52,505 nt of DNA from Helicobacter cetorum. GTDB lineage: Bacteria; Campylobacterota; Campylobacteria; Campylobacterales; Helicobacteraceae. The position numbers and the translations under genes are program-made. Position 1 is the first letter of the stretch; each line of letters opens with the position of its first letter. Positions 17,829 to 26,284 of this stretch are shown here, piece by piece. The notes under the pieces are model-generated. The model searched no databases, was not told the origin of the DNA, and saw nothing but the letters and a program-made list of their open reading frames with translations. The stretch is taken from assembly GCF_900198405.1 (NCBI RefSeq), contig NZ_FZMR01000003.1:1-52505 (forward strand), given 5' to 3'.

Positions 17829-18677
17829 TCCGTTAGCTTAGAAGTGTTTGATAGTTTCGGCGGATTTTTAGGGCTAAAGATTTTTAAGCCGATTTTAGAT
17901 AAGGCGTTAAGCTTAAATCAGTGGTTGAGTTTATTTAGGGATAAAAAAAGCGAATGTTTAGCTTATTTTTCTATATACCCAACAGATTTTCAAAATAATA
18001 GTAAGTTTTCGCTTTTGTCAAAACCACAAGAGCGTTATTGTTATGAATTAACCTTGAATAATTTTTTGCTTTTCTCAGTTTATTTTTCAGTTAGGCGTGT
18101 GTTCGAACACACATGGATTAACCACAACGACCAATTTTACGCCCCTTATGATGACGCATTCCAAAGTGATAGCGAGTTTAAACATAACTCCCTAACTTTT
18201 ATGCTTTTTCATGGAAAAAACCGCATTACTACCACTCAAGGAACAAACCACTTCATACCCTTTAGCGAACAAGAAGTCAATGCCAAAGAAAGATACACTA
18301 GCCATGTGTTATTAGATTTTTTAAAGGGCAAATTACAAGAACAAACACAGAATAACAATCTCTTTGAAACGCTAAACAAAGAAATTAAACCCCTAGAATT
18401 TAGCGAAACTGCCCTAAATGTGTTTAACGCAGGAAAAGAGATTTATAAATATTACCATTCACAAGATTTCACTAACCACGCCTATAACGCTAATGTAAGC
18501 TTGTATGATATTAAAGAATTTTTTCAAGGCAGAAACGCACAAGGCAAGTTAAACCCACCCCTAAAAGCTAAAGATGAATACTACAAACAGCTTTATTTTA
18601 ATTTACAAGACGCTTTAAAAGACTTAGCCAAAGAATTACAGCCCAAAGTCTATGAATACGGATTTTTAAGAGAGTAA
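17829..18677 (+). pseudogene. 5'-truncated gene, possibly the C-terminus of an N6-methylase/type IIG R-M protein
   Basis: The frame is open from 17445, but its first part merely runs antisense through aapA copies B and C, so the real remnant begins after about 17829 (SVSLEVFDSFGGF). The remaining 280 residues are well-formed coding sequence. They include FYAPYDDAFQSDSEF, LTFMLFHGKNRI, NHFIPFSEQEVNAKERY and a conserved-looking end (ELQPKVYEYGFLRE). The IPF-x-E-x-EV element followed by F/Y and LLDFL recalls the C-terminal recognition part of large Helicobacter/Campylobacter adenine methylases, but that is memory-based. No ribosome site precedes any ATG here. Probably dead. Confidence 0.5.
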
Positions 18678-18714
18678 AACCTAGTTGTATAAAAAGTTAA
18701 AATATTAAAAAAAG

Positions 18715-18744
18715 AACCCACTGCATTTAATAAGCAAGTGGGTT
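18715..18744 (-). terminator. terminator downstream of the DUF465 gene
   Basis: An 8-bp stem (AACCCACT 18715-18722 with AGTGGGTT 18737-18744) is followed on the minus strand by a T7 tract, so it terminates leftward transcription from the DUF465 gene. On the plus strand it may also end the truncated gene. A second 10-bp hairpin (AAACGCTTTT 18765-18774 with AAAAGCGTTT 18777-18786) lies beside it. Confidence 0.7.
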
Positions 18745-18823
18745 TAGTTTAAGGCTATAAGCAAAAACGCTTTTAAAAAAGCGTTTGAATGTATTTCTAA
18801 AACCTTTAGAAGATTGCTTAGCC

Positions 18824-19054
18824 TCAAACATGTTTAGGTTTTTGCTTTTCTTTATGCTCCATAATCATACTATGGATTTCGTCTTTTAACTTTAATTTTT
18901 GTTTTTTCATTTGATTGATTTCTGCACTATCAGCATTTTGCTGTTCAGCGGTTTTGATGTCATCATCTAGCTGGTTGTGTTGTTCAAAAATCTTATCAAA
19001 ATGCGGATTACTCGCTTTTAACACATTGATTTCTTCTCTAAATTCATGAAACAT
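18824..19054 (-). CDS. DUF465 (YdcH-like) small coiled-coil protein
   Basis: The 76-residue, highly charged protein forms two helices (MFHEFREEINVLKASNPHF then FEQHNQLDDDIKTAEQQ, and KKQKLKLKDEIHSMIMEH), the DUF465 pattern. The homologue lies divergent from alaS in H. pylori. Function is unknown. AAAGGAGAA precedes the ATG at 19054. The block that starts here belongs next to alaS, which marks the right end of the accessory island. Confidence 0.85.
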   Translation of the reverse strand: MFHEFREEINVLKASNPHFDKIFEQHNQLDDDIKTAEQQNADSAEINQMKKQKLKLKDEIHSMIMEHKEKQKPKHV

Positions 19055-19083
19055 GGTTTTCTCCTTTAATTTGGATTGTGGTG

Positions 19084-19089
19084 TATAAT
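19084..19089 (+). promoter_or_regulatory. alaS promoter
   Basis: TGTG-TATAAT in the divergent gap before alaS. It would give a leader of about 85 nt before the ATG at 19182, which has AAGGAA at the usual distance. Confidence 0.5.
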
Positions 19090-19181
19090 AAACTATCTTT
19101 TTAAAAAAGTAACTTAAAAGGGCAAAAAGCAGTTAAAAACCCTTAAAAGGCGTTTTAAAAACACACACAAAAAGGAATTTT

Positions 19182-21725
19182 ATGGATATTCGTAATGAAT
19201 TTTTACAATTTTTTAAAAGTAAGGGGCATGAGATTTATCCTAGCATGCCCCTAGTGCCTAATGACGCCACCTTACTTTTCACTAATGCAGGAATGGTGCA
19301 ATTTAAGGATATTTTTACAGGTATTGTGCCTCGCCCCTCAGTGCCTAGAGCGACTTCTTCACAATTATGCATGCGAGCAGGGGGTAAGCATAACGACTTA
19401 GAAAATGTGGGTTATACCGCAAGACACCACACCCTTTTTGAAATGTTAGGGAATTTCTCTTTTGGAGATTATTTCAAAGAAGAGGCAATTTGCAATGCAT
19501 GGGAATTTGTAACCAAAAATTTAGGTTTTAAGCCTAAGGATTTATATATTAGCGTGCATGAAAAAGATGATGAGGCATTTAAATTATGGGAAAAATTTGT
19601 CTCTGTGGATAGAATCAAAAAAATGGGCGATAAAGACAATTTTTGGCAAATGGGCGATACAGGGCCTTGTGGGCCTTGTAGTGAAATCTATATAGACCAA
19701 GGCGAAAAACACTTTAAAAGTAGTGAAGATTATTTTGGGGGCGAAGGTGATAGGTTTTTAGAAATTTGGAACTTAGTGTTTATGCAGTACGAACGCTCTA
19801 GTGATGGCATTTTATCGCCCTTGCCAAAACCTAGCATTGATACAGGCATGGGTTTAGAAAGAGTGCAAGCTCTTTTAGAAAACAAGCTCAATAATTTTGA
19901 TTCTTCATTATTTGCGCCTTTAATGAAAGAAATTAGCGAGCTTACAAGCTTAGAATATACTAGCGAGTTTCAACCAAGCTTTAGAGTGGTGGCTGATCAT
20001 GCAAGAGCGGTGGCGTTTTTGCTCGCTCAAGGGGTGCATTTTAATAAAGAAGGTCGTGGTTATGTGCTAAGACGCATTCTAAGAAGAGCCTTAAGGCATG
20101 GGTATTTAATGGGCTTAAAAGAAGCGTTTTTATACAAAATCGTGGGCGTGGTGTGCGAGCAATTTGCTAGTATTCATGCGTATTTAAAAGAGTCTAAAGA
20201 AAATGTGATGAAAGAGTGCTTTGAAGAAGAAGAGCGTTTTTTAGAGACTTTAGAATCTGGCATGGAATTATTTAATTTGTCTTTAAAGCATTTAGATGAA
20301 AATAAAATCTTTGATGGAAAAATCGCTTTCAAACTCTATGATACCTTTGGATTTCCTTTAGATTTAACCAATGATATGCTAAGAAGTTGTGGGGCAAGCG
20401 TAGATATGAAGGGCTTTGAATGTTGCATGCAAGAGCAAGTGGAACGCTCTAAAGCATCATGGAAAGGCAAGCAAAACAACGCTGATTTTAGCACCATTTT
20501 AAGCACTTATAAGCCTAATGAATTTGTGGGGTATGAAGTAATGGAGTATTCTACTCAAGCACTAGGTTTTTTTGATAGCGAATTTAAAGAAATCACAGAG
20601 ATTAGCCCTAAAGAAGAAGTCTGGGCATTGTTAGAAAAAACGCCTTTTTATGCAGAAGGTGGGGGAGCTATAGGAGATAAGGGCGTGCTTTTAAAAGAGA
20701 ATGAAGAAGTGGCTCTTATATTAGATACGAAGAACTTTTTTGGGCTTAATTTTTCACTTCTCAAAGTTCAAAAACCCCTTAAAAAAGGCATAGATTTAAT
20801 CGCAAAAGTGAGTGATGAACGCTTTGAAGTTGCCAAACACCATAGTGCGACGCATTTATTACAAAGCGCATTAAGAGAAGTTTTAGGCTCACATGTCAAT
20901 CAAGCAGGGAGTTTGGTAGAATCCAAGCGGTTACGATTTGACTTTTCGCATTCCAAAGCATTAAGTGAAGAAGAGTTAGAAAAAGTAGAGAATTTAGTCA
21001 ATGCTCAAATTTTTAAGCACTTAAAAAGCCAAGTGGAGCATATGCCTTTAAATCAGGCTAAAGATAAGGGGGCGTTGGCTCTATTTAGTGAAAAATACGC
21101 TGAGAATGTGCGGGTGGTGAGCTTTGAAAAAGCGTCCATTGAATTGTGTGGGGGTATTCATGTGGAAAATACCGCACTCATTGGTGGGTTTAGAATTATA
21201 AAAGAAAGTGGCGTGAGTAGTGGGGTAAGACGCATTGAAGCGGTGTGTGGGAAAGCCCTTTTTGAGTTAGCTAAGAGCGAAAATAAAGAGCTTAAAAACG
21301 CTAAGATTTTACTCAAAAACAATGATTTAATCGCTGGCATTAACAAGCTTAAAGAGAGTGTGAAGAATATTCAAAAAGCCCCCACTCATATTGACTTGCC
21401 CATTGAAAACATCAATGACACAAGTGTGGTTGTGGGTGCAATTGAAAATGGCGATGTGAAAGAAGTTATTGATAGATTAAAAAATCAGCATGAGAATTTG
21501 CTCGCTATGGTGTTTAAAAAAGATAATGAACGCATAAGCCTAGCATGCGGAGTGAAAAACGCCCCGCTAAAGGCGAATGTGTGGGCTATGGAAGTGGCAC
21601 AAATTCTAGGGGGTAAAGGGGGCGGGAGAGATGATTTTGCTAGTGCTGGGGGTAAAGATACAGAGAAATTGCCAAAAGCGGTTGATTTAGCTAAAGATAT
21701 CGCTTTAAAAGCCTTAGAGAAATAG
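19182..21725 (+). CDS. alaS: alanine-tRNA ligase
   Basis: AlaRS charges tRNA-Ala and edits mischarged Ser/Gly. The 847-residue protein has the class II core in its first third (LLFTNAGMVQFKDIF; ARHHTLFEMLGNFSFGDYF; motif 3 GMGLERVQALL). The editing domain carries the zinc-binding HHSATHLL (HxxxH) and the later CGGIHVENT (Cys-x3-His). The DHHA1-type C-terminal domain ends with GGKGGGRDDFASAGG. It ends one base before the maf start and is presumably cotranscribed with it. Confidence 0.97.
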   Translation: MDIRNEFLQFFKSKGHEIYPSMPLVPNDATLLFTNAGMVQFKDIFTGIVPRPSVPRATSSQLCMRAGGKHNDLENVGYTARHHTLFEMLGNFSFGDYFKEEAICNAWEFVTKNLGFKPKDLYISVHEKDDEAFKLWEKFVSVDRIKKMGDKDNFWQMGDTGPCGPCSEIYIDQGEKHFKSSEDYFGGEGDRFLEIWNLVFMQYERSSDGILSPLPKPSIDTGMGLERVQALLENKLNNFDSSLFAPLMKEISELTSLEYTSEFQPSFRVVADHARAVAFLLAQGVHFNKEGRGYVLRRILRRALRHGYLMGLKEAFLYKIVGVVCEQFASIHAYLKESKENVMKECFEEEERFLETLESGMELFNLSLKHLDENKIFDGKIAFKLYDTFGFPLDLTNDMLRSCGASVDMKGFECCMQEQVERSKASWKGKQNNADFSTILSTYKPNEFVGYEVMEYSTQALGFFDSEFKEITEISPKEEVWALLEKTPFYAEGGGAIGDKGVLLKENEEVALILDTKNFFGLNFSLLKVQKPLKKGIDLIAKVSDERFEVAKHHSATHLLQSALREVLGSHVNQAGSLVESKRLRFDFSHSKALSEEELEKVENLVNAQIFKHLKSQVEHMPLNQAKDKGALALFSEKYAENVRVVSFEKASIELCGGIHVENTALIGGFRIIKESGVSSGVRRIEAVCGKALFELAKSENKELKNAKILLKNNDLIAGINKLKESVKNIQKAPTHIDLPIENINDTSVVVGAIENGDVKEVIDRLKNQHENLLAMVFKKDNERISLACGVKNAPLKANVWAMEVAQILGGKGGGRDDFASAGGKDTEKLPKAVDLAKDIALKALEK

Positions 21726-21726
21726 C

Positions 21727-22287
21727 ATGGAACTTATTTTAGGCTCTCAATCTAATTCTAGGGCTAATCTTTTAAAAGAGTGTAAGATTAAGTTCAAACA
21801 AAAAGCCTTAGACTTTGATGAAGAAAGCCTGAATGTAACAGACCCTAGAGAGTTTGTCTATCTAGCATGTAAGGGTAAATTAGAAAAAGCAAGAGAGCTA
21901 GTTAAAAATAATTGTGCTGTGGTTGTGGCTGATAGCGTGGTGAGCGTGAATAACAACATGCAAAGAAAAGCTAAAAACAAGCAAGAAGCCCTTGAATTTC
22001 TAAAACTTCAAAGTAATCATGAAATAGAGATTCTAACTTGCTCAGCTTTAATTACTCCCACACTAGAATGGCTAGACTTTTCTAGCTTTAGGGTGCGTTT
22101 AAAGGCGTTTAATCCTAGCGAGATAGAAAAATATTTAGAAAGTAACTTATGGCAAAATAGTGCTGGTTGTGTGCGATTAGAAGATTTTCATAAGCCCTAT
22201 ATTAAAAGTTCAAGCGGTAATTTAAGCGTAGGGCTAGGGTTGAATGTGGAGGGATTATTAGGGGTGTTAAAATTAGAGCGTTTTTAA
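21727..22287 (+). CDS. Maf-like nucleotide pyrophosphatase
   Basis: Maf proteins hydrolyse non-canonical or excess nucleoside triphosphates. The 186-residue protein begins MELILGSQSNSR, the family GS-S-x-x-R motif, and has ADSVVSVNN at the catalytic Asp position (about residues 66-74). The region is less conserved than in E. coli YhdE, as usual in Helicobacter. It follows alaS by one base, the same pairing as in H. pylori. The gene marks the end of conserved order; accessory DNA starts at about 22290. Confidence 0.85.
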   Translation: MELILGSQSNSRANLLKECKIKFKQKALDFDEESLNVTDPREFVYLACKGKLEKARELVKNNCAVVVADSVVSVNNNMQRKAKNKQEALEFLKLQSNHEIEILTCSALITPTLEWLDFSSFRVRLKAFNPSEIEKYLESNLWQNSAGCVRLEDFHKPYIKSSSGNLSVGLGLNVEGLLGVLKLERF

Positions 22288-22446
22288 AAAAGAAATAAAT
22301 CGCTTTTATTATTATCTTTACAATATCGTTTGATGAAAAATCAAGCGGTGTTTGAGTGGCTAAATCTTTTAAGTTTGTAAAATCAGTAAAAAATATTCAA
22401 TAAGTGGTTTTCTAGTTTGATTTTTAGATTAAAATATTGATAGTGT

Positions 22447-22485
22447 TATAATCTGAAACAAATGATAGTAAAAATAATTTAAGGA
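22447..22485 (+). promoter_or_regulatory. promoter and ribosome site of the 432-residue membrane protein
   Basis: TATAAT at 22447-22452 is followed 28 bases later by AAGGA (22481-22485), eight bases before the ATG. The 22288-22446 part of the gap is AT-rich with no gene visible. Confidence 0.55.
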
Positions 22486-22493
22486 ATGCCATA

Positions 22494-23792
22494 ATGAATA
22501 ATAATATAGCCGAAGTTTCTAGCAAGATTAGTGGTATGCAGAATTTTGAAATCTATAAGAAATTAGAGTCTGAAAGCTCTAAGATGGAAGAAAAAGCTAA
22601 GCGTTTGGTAATTTTGTTTTATGTGTCTATAATTGGTTATATATGGTTTGCTGTAAAATCTATTTATGTAGTGCTTGATAAAACAAAATTACTAAAACAA
22701 TATGAAATCATTTTTGTAATGATTTTTGTAGTTGGTTTGGCTTTTTTAATTTTAAGCATTGCTTTTGAAATATTCAATAGGATTGGTTGTGATTATAGAG
22801 ATGAGTATTTGGTAAAAAAGACACTTGCTAAGAATTTAAAAAGTATTGTTTTTCGCATATCATTTGAAAAACTTTCTTTATTTTATATTTGTAATAAAGA
22901 AAGCAAAATGTCAACTTACTTGAAAGACAAAAGAAATGAGGAATATAAAGATAGAAAATGCAAACAATATAGCCCAGAATTTAGAACTCTTTTATCTTTT
23001 TTATCGTTTAGATTTTTAGGGTATTTGATTTTAGGATTAATTATATTTGCGTATCTCTTTTATTCTTTTGTGATAATTACATATCTTTTAGAGCAAACAA
23101 TAGATAATGGTGAGCATATAAACTATTTGACTGATTTTTTAAAACCAACTCCTATAGAACAAATAGCCAAAGATAAACCTTTGCTTATATATATGACTAT
23201 TTTTTTACCTCCTATACTATTTTTTATAACTTTTATTTTTCCTAAAAAATTACAAAAATTAGACAATTGGATAAAAAACATATTAACACAAGCATTCAAA
23301 CCCATTAAATCTTTATTGTTAAGAGCTTCTAATAATATTCTTTGGTTTCTATGTATCCTATGCTACGGATTTATTTCTTGTATATCTATCAATTACAAAC
23401 ACTTTTACTATCTGTATTGTTTAATACCCTATATTGGATTGTTTTTAGCTCTGACTCTAAGGTTAAGATACTCTTTTAATAATATCTTTGCAAAGATATT
23501 ATTTCCTTTTTTACTCTTTTTTAGAGAGAAAAAATATTTTTTGGGGATTCTTAGTGCTTGTTTGTGGTGGGTTTGGTTGTATAGTGCGATTATTTTATCG
23601 CTCTTTCAAATTTCAATAGTAGATTTTATCCCATTGATTGAATTGTTTGGAGATGTTCTATATGCCAAAAATGACCCCATAAAAACGGTCAAATGGGTGT
23701 CTTTAGGTGTATTTATTCTTTGGACTTTTGCTGTTCTATATGGATTAAAAGAATTAGTGGCTGACAAACAACAAACAAATAGGAGAGATTGA
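22494..23792 (+). CDS. multi-pass membrane protein, family not recognised
   Basis: The 432-residue protein has a short helical cytoplasmic N-terminus (residues 1-35), then about nine to ten hydrophobic segments (roughly 37-60, 72-95, 165-195, 228-250, 282-300, 305-325, 350-375, 400-422). A Lys/Glu-rich loop (about 135-165) separates the first pair from the rest. It has its own promoter, is more AT-rich than alaS, and ends one base before the Sel1-repeat gene, so the two probably work together. No conserved motif is recognised; function unknown. Confidence 0.7.
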   Translation: MNNNIAEVSSKISGMQNFEIYKKLESESSKMEEKAKRLVILFYVSIIGYIWFAVKSIYVVLDKTKLLKQYEIIFVMIFVVGLAFLILSIAFEIFNRIGCDYRDEYLVKKTLAKNLKSIVFRISFEKLSLFYICNKESKMSTYLKDKRNEEYKDRKCKQYSPEFRTLLSFLSFRFLGYLILGLIIFAYLFYSFVIITYLLEQTIDNGEHINYLTDFLKPTPIEQIAKDKPLLIYMTIFLPPILFFITFIFPKKLQKLDNWIKNILTQAFKPIKSLLLRASNNILWFLCILCYGFISCISINYKHFYYLYCLIPYIGLFLALTLRLRYSFNNIFAKILFPFLLFFREKKYFLGILSACLWWVWLYSAIILSLFQISIVDFIPLIELFGDVLYAKNDPIKTVKWVSLGVFILWTFAVLYGLKELVADKQQTNRRD

Positions 23793-23793
23793 A

Positions 23794-25151
23794 ATGGTTT
23801 TAAGGTTTGTGTTATTTGTATTGGTAATTGTTGGTGTTGTGATTGTTTTGCCTAAAGCAGACAAGAAATGTCGTAAATATTATATTAGTGAGGTTACGCC
23901 CCAAACACCTATTGATGCTGATATTATTTTTAAAAATGCTGAACACAAAATAGCTGAAAATGACCCTGAAAAAAGAGCTGAAGGCTATCTTTACATGGGT
24001 GGTTTTTTATGAGTTTAATGAAGGTATTCCGAAACAAAAGATACTCACACTAGAATATAAAAAGAGAAATGGTAGAGATGTGGCGGTTTTACATGAACAA
24101 AAAGAGCTTATTAAATATAAAGGAATGTCTGAGTATTGTCAAGATGCACTTAATTGCTATGAAAGGGCAAAGGATTTAGGGGACATTAGAGCGTATAGGA
24201 GATTGGCGTATAAATATTATTATGGAGAAGGCGTTAAAAAGAGTGTAGAAAAAGCTAACTCTTATTTTAAAGAAATGTGTGCCCTTGATGATATCCTTTA
24301 TAAAAACAATAATTTAGTCAATAGCTGTTCTGAGTGGGGTGATGTTACGGATTTTCATAACCCTGCTTCTTTTTTAAAAGAGAGATGCATGAGAAGTAAT
24401 TCACATTTTAAGGGGGATTGTTATAGGCTTGGAGAATTACAAGAATATTATTTTTCAAAATACAATCTATATATTGGTTTAAAGCCACTCTCTAACGAGC
24501 ATGCTTTATTTTATTTCAAAAAAGCATGCAATTTGGGGCATGTCCAAAGTTGCGAAAAAGCTTACAAAAATGAAAGATAATGATTCTTGTGAGGAAGAAA
24601 AGCTTTTGAGAGAATGGAATAAAGAAAGATATAAAACATATCAATTGGGCAATAAGATTTTGATTGATTTATCTAAACAAGCATGCGATTTGGGGAGCGT
24701 GGATGGTTGTTCTTATGTTTGTTCGTTGGGCGATAAGGGTTCCTGTGAAAAATATCAATCATTAAATGAGCAAGAAGAGAATAGTAGTAGACTATACAAG
24801 CTAGGTGAAGAAAATCATTCTTCTTATGAGTTTGCTTTGAATAGTTTTAAAGAATCCTGTAAATTAGGGAATCTCCAAGGTTGCGAAAAAGTGTGTGTTT
24901 TAGGAGAAAAAGATTTTTGTATAAAGGAAAAGGAATTAAAGGATAGGGGTAATGAAATCAAAAGATTATTCAGTCAGGAAAACACTTTCTATGGGCTTGC
25001 TCTTAGTTATTTTAAAGAGTCTTGTAAAGGAGGGTATTTGAAAAGTTGCAATGAATTATGCTCTTTTCTAAACGATAAAAAAGCTTGTGGAAGAAAAGAA
25101 AAATTGTTTAACAAAGAAAAAGAAAAAAGACTTAATTTTTTAAGGAATTAG
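23794..25151 (+). pseudogene. Sel1-like (Hcp-type) repeat protein split by two frameshifts
   Basis: Three overlapping frames (23794-24012, 23960-24580, 24501-25151) read as one protein of about 450 residues. An N-terminal membrane anchor or signal (VLRFVLFVLVIVGVVIVL) is followed by helical repeats such as ALFYFKKACNLGHVQSCEKA, ALNSFKESCKLGNLQGCEKV and ALSYFKESCKGGYLKSCNEL. These are Sel1-type repeats with paired cysteines as in Helicobacter cysteine-rich proteins. Removing one T from T6 (24003-24008) joins part 1 to part 2, and removing one A from an A5 run near 24568 joins part 2 to part 3. It is either broken or variably expressed. It follows the 432-residue membrane gene by one base. Confidence 0.7.
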
Positions 25152-25167
25152 CTCATTTTGTGTTTGT

Positions 25168-25392
25168 TTACTTTGATGAAGTGCCTTTAATACAAAATTG
25201 CAAATCCTTTTCTAAAGTCTCTGTATAGACAAGTAAGGCTTTCATGTTTTCGCTGATTTCTGTGCTAGAGAGTGCTGGGCGTGTAGGCATTTCAATTTCG
25301 CATTTGGTAGGGATATATACTGGCTTATACACTCTATAGCACCCCGAGAGAGCAAAAAGAGTTAAGAGAGAAAGAAAGGCGGTTTTAGACAT
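25168..25392 (-). CDS. small lipoprotein, possible outer-membrane spanin subunit
   Basis: A longer open frame reaches 25632, but the ATG at 25392 has AAGGAA upstream and gives a 74-residue protein with a clean lipoprotein signal (lipobox LSGC, Cys18). The mature part has VYIPTKCEIEMPTRP and ends YTETLEKDLQFCIKG, a form I associate with Rz1-like phage lipoproteins with a Pro-rich, Cys-paired middle. It lies 61 bases downstream of a one-pass coiled-coil protein on the same strand, the order of Rz/Rz1 genes. Assignment is tentative. Confidence 0.6.
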   Translation of the reverse strand: MSKTAFLSLLTLFALSGCYRVYKPVYIPTKCEIEMPTRPALSSTEISENMKALLVYTETLEKDLQFCIKGTSSK

Positions 25393-25453
25393 GGTAGTTC
25401 CTTGATACTTGATATTGAAAAAAGTTTTAAAAAGGCTCTCATTTGAAAAAATG

Positions 25454-25822
25454 TTACTTTTTGTCTTCTTTTTTAAAAGTCTCAATGAGATTTTCAACTT
25501 TTTTGAGTTCCTTATCTGTAGGAGTAGCGTCTTTAGTCTCTTTTTCAATTTGCTTATCTTGTTGGGCTTTAGAATACTTTTTCTCAATTTGTTTTTTGGT
25601 TTTAGAATACTCTTTGTTGTAGGTTTTAACATCTAATTCTTGCTTTTTTAAGGCTTCATTTTGTAAATTCACGCCTATTTTACAAGTTTCTCTTTCTATG
25701 AGTGCGTTTTTGTAAAAGATAAAAAAGCAAACGCCTAAAACAATTAAAGCCACAAACAAAATGACTATGACTATATTTTTAAAACTCAGTTTGGGGATTA
25801 AGAATTTCCATACTTGCTGCAA
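25454..25822 (-). CDS. one-pass membrane protein with periplasmic coiled coil, possible inner-membrane spanin
   Basis: The 122-residue protein has a short basic N-terminus, one membrane segment (about 16-37) and then a Lys/Glu/Gln-rich helix (about 45-115) with heptad-like spacing. This is the build of Rz-type inner spanins, though many other membrane coiled-coil proteins share it. The start is TTG 25822, with AGGAA nine bases upstream; no ATG lies further up. A promoter for it is visible at 25929-25934. Confidence 0.55.
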   Translation of the reverse strand: MQQVWKFLIPKLSFKNIVIVILFVALIVLGVCFFIFYKNALIERETCKIGVNLQNEALKKQELDVKTYNKEYSKTKKQIEKKYSKAQQDKQIEKETKDATPTDKELKKVENLIETFKKEDKK

Positions 25823-25928
25823 ATTAAATTCCTATGCTAAATTTGATTTAACCTACTAAAAAGACTTTGTTATAAATATTTGATTGCAGTATGAGTTTAA
25901 ATATTAAAAAACTTTTTTGATTATGTGT

Positions 25929-25934
25929 ATTATA
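25929..25934 (-). promoter_or_regulatory. promoter of the coiled-coil/lipoprotein pair
   Basis: Minus-strand TATAAT preceded by GAC, about 105 bases before the TTG start. It shows that the two genes can be transcribed apart from the carA-linked genes upstream. Confidence 0.45.
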
Positions 25935-25985
25935 GTCAATTTTCAGGGATTTTAGGGTGGAATTTTTAGATTTAGGTTAGAAATC

Positions 25986-26270
25986 CTAGTTTTTAGGATT
26001 TGCTAAGCATTCTGATAATTGAGTGCATTTACTGCAAGAATTTTGGTTGGTAGGAGATTTTTTGGGAAAGAAGTTAAGAATAGTTTTAAATTCTTCAAAT
26101 GGTTTTTCGTGCTTTGAGATTGCAAACATAAAAAAACAAGAAGCAATGATCAAAGAAACAAAAGCAAATGTCAAGCACATTGATATGGTTATTTCCTTTA
26201 ATTTCTCTTTGTCTTTAATTCTAAAGGATAAAACGGTATAAAATATACAAAATGCAAAAGTTAATAACAA
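25986..26270 (-). CDS. small membrane protein with Cys-rich tail
   Basis: The 94-residue protein has two hydrophobic segments (about 1-16 and 30-52) and a C-terminal tail with CSKCTQLSEC (Cys-x2-Cys-x6-Cys). It follows the 431-residue membrane gene by 14 bases. The TTG at 26270 is the best start; the frame stays open further upstream without an ATG, so the N-terminus is uncertain. Not recognised. A metal- or redox-sensitive tail is a guess from the cysteines only. Confidence 0.5.
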   Translation of the reverse strand: MLLTFAFCIFYTVLSFRIKDKEKLKEITISMCLTFAFVSLIIASCFFMFAISKHEKPFEEFKTILNFFPKKSPTNQNSCSKCTQLSECLANPKN

Positions 26271-26284
26271 GAGAGCTTCAATAT

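Noticed and set aside
22494-25151. A prophage or integrative element between maf and carA
   Set aside because: No integrase, att-like direct repeats, capsid, terminase or conjugation gene was seen; the spanin-like pair alone is not enough.
25393-25632. Longer start (25632) for the small lipoprotein
   Set aside because: The extra 80 residues are Lys/Leu-rich low-complexity sequence made by reading the coiled-coil gene in another frame; the ATG at 25392 has a ribosome site and a lipoprotein signal.
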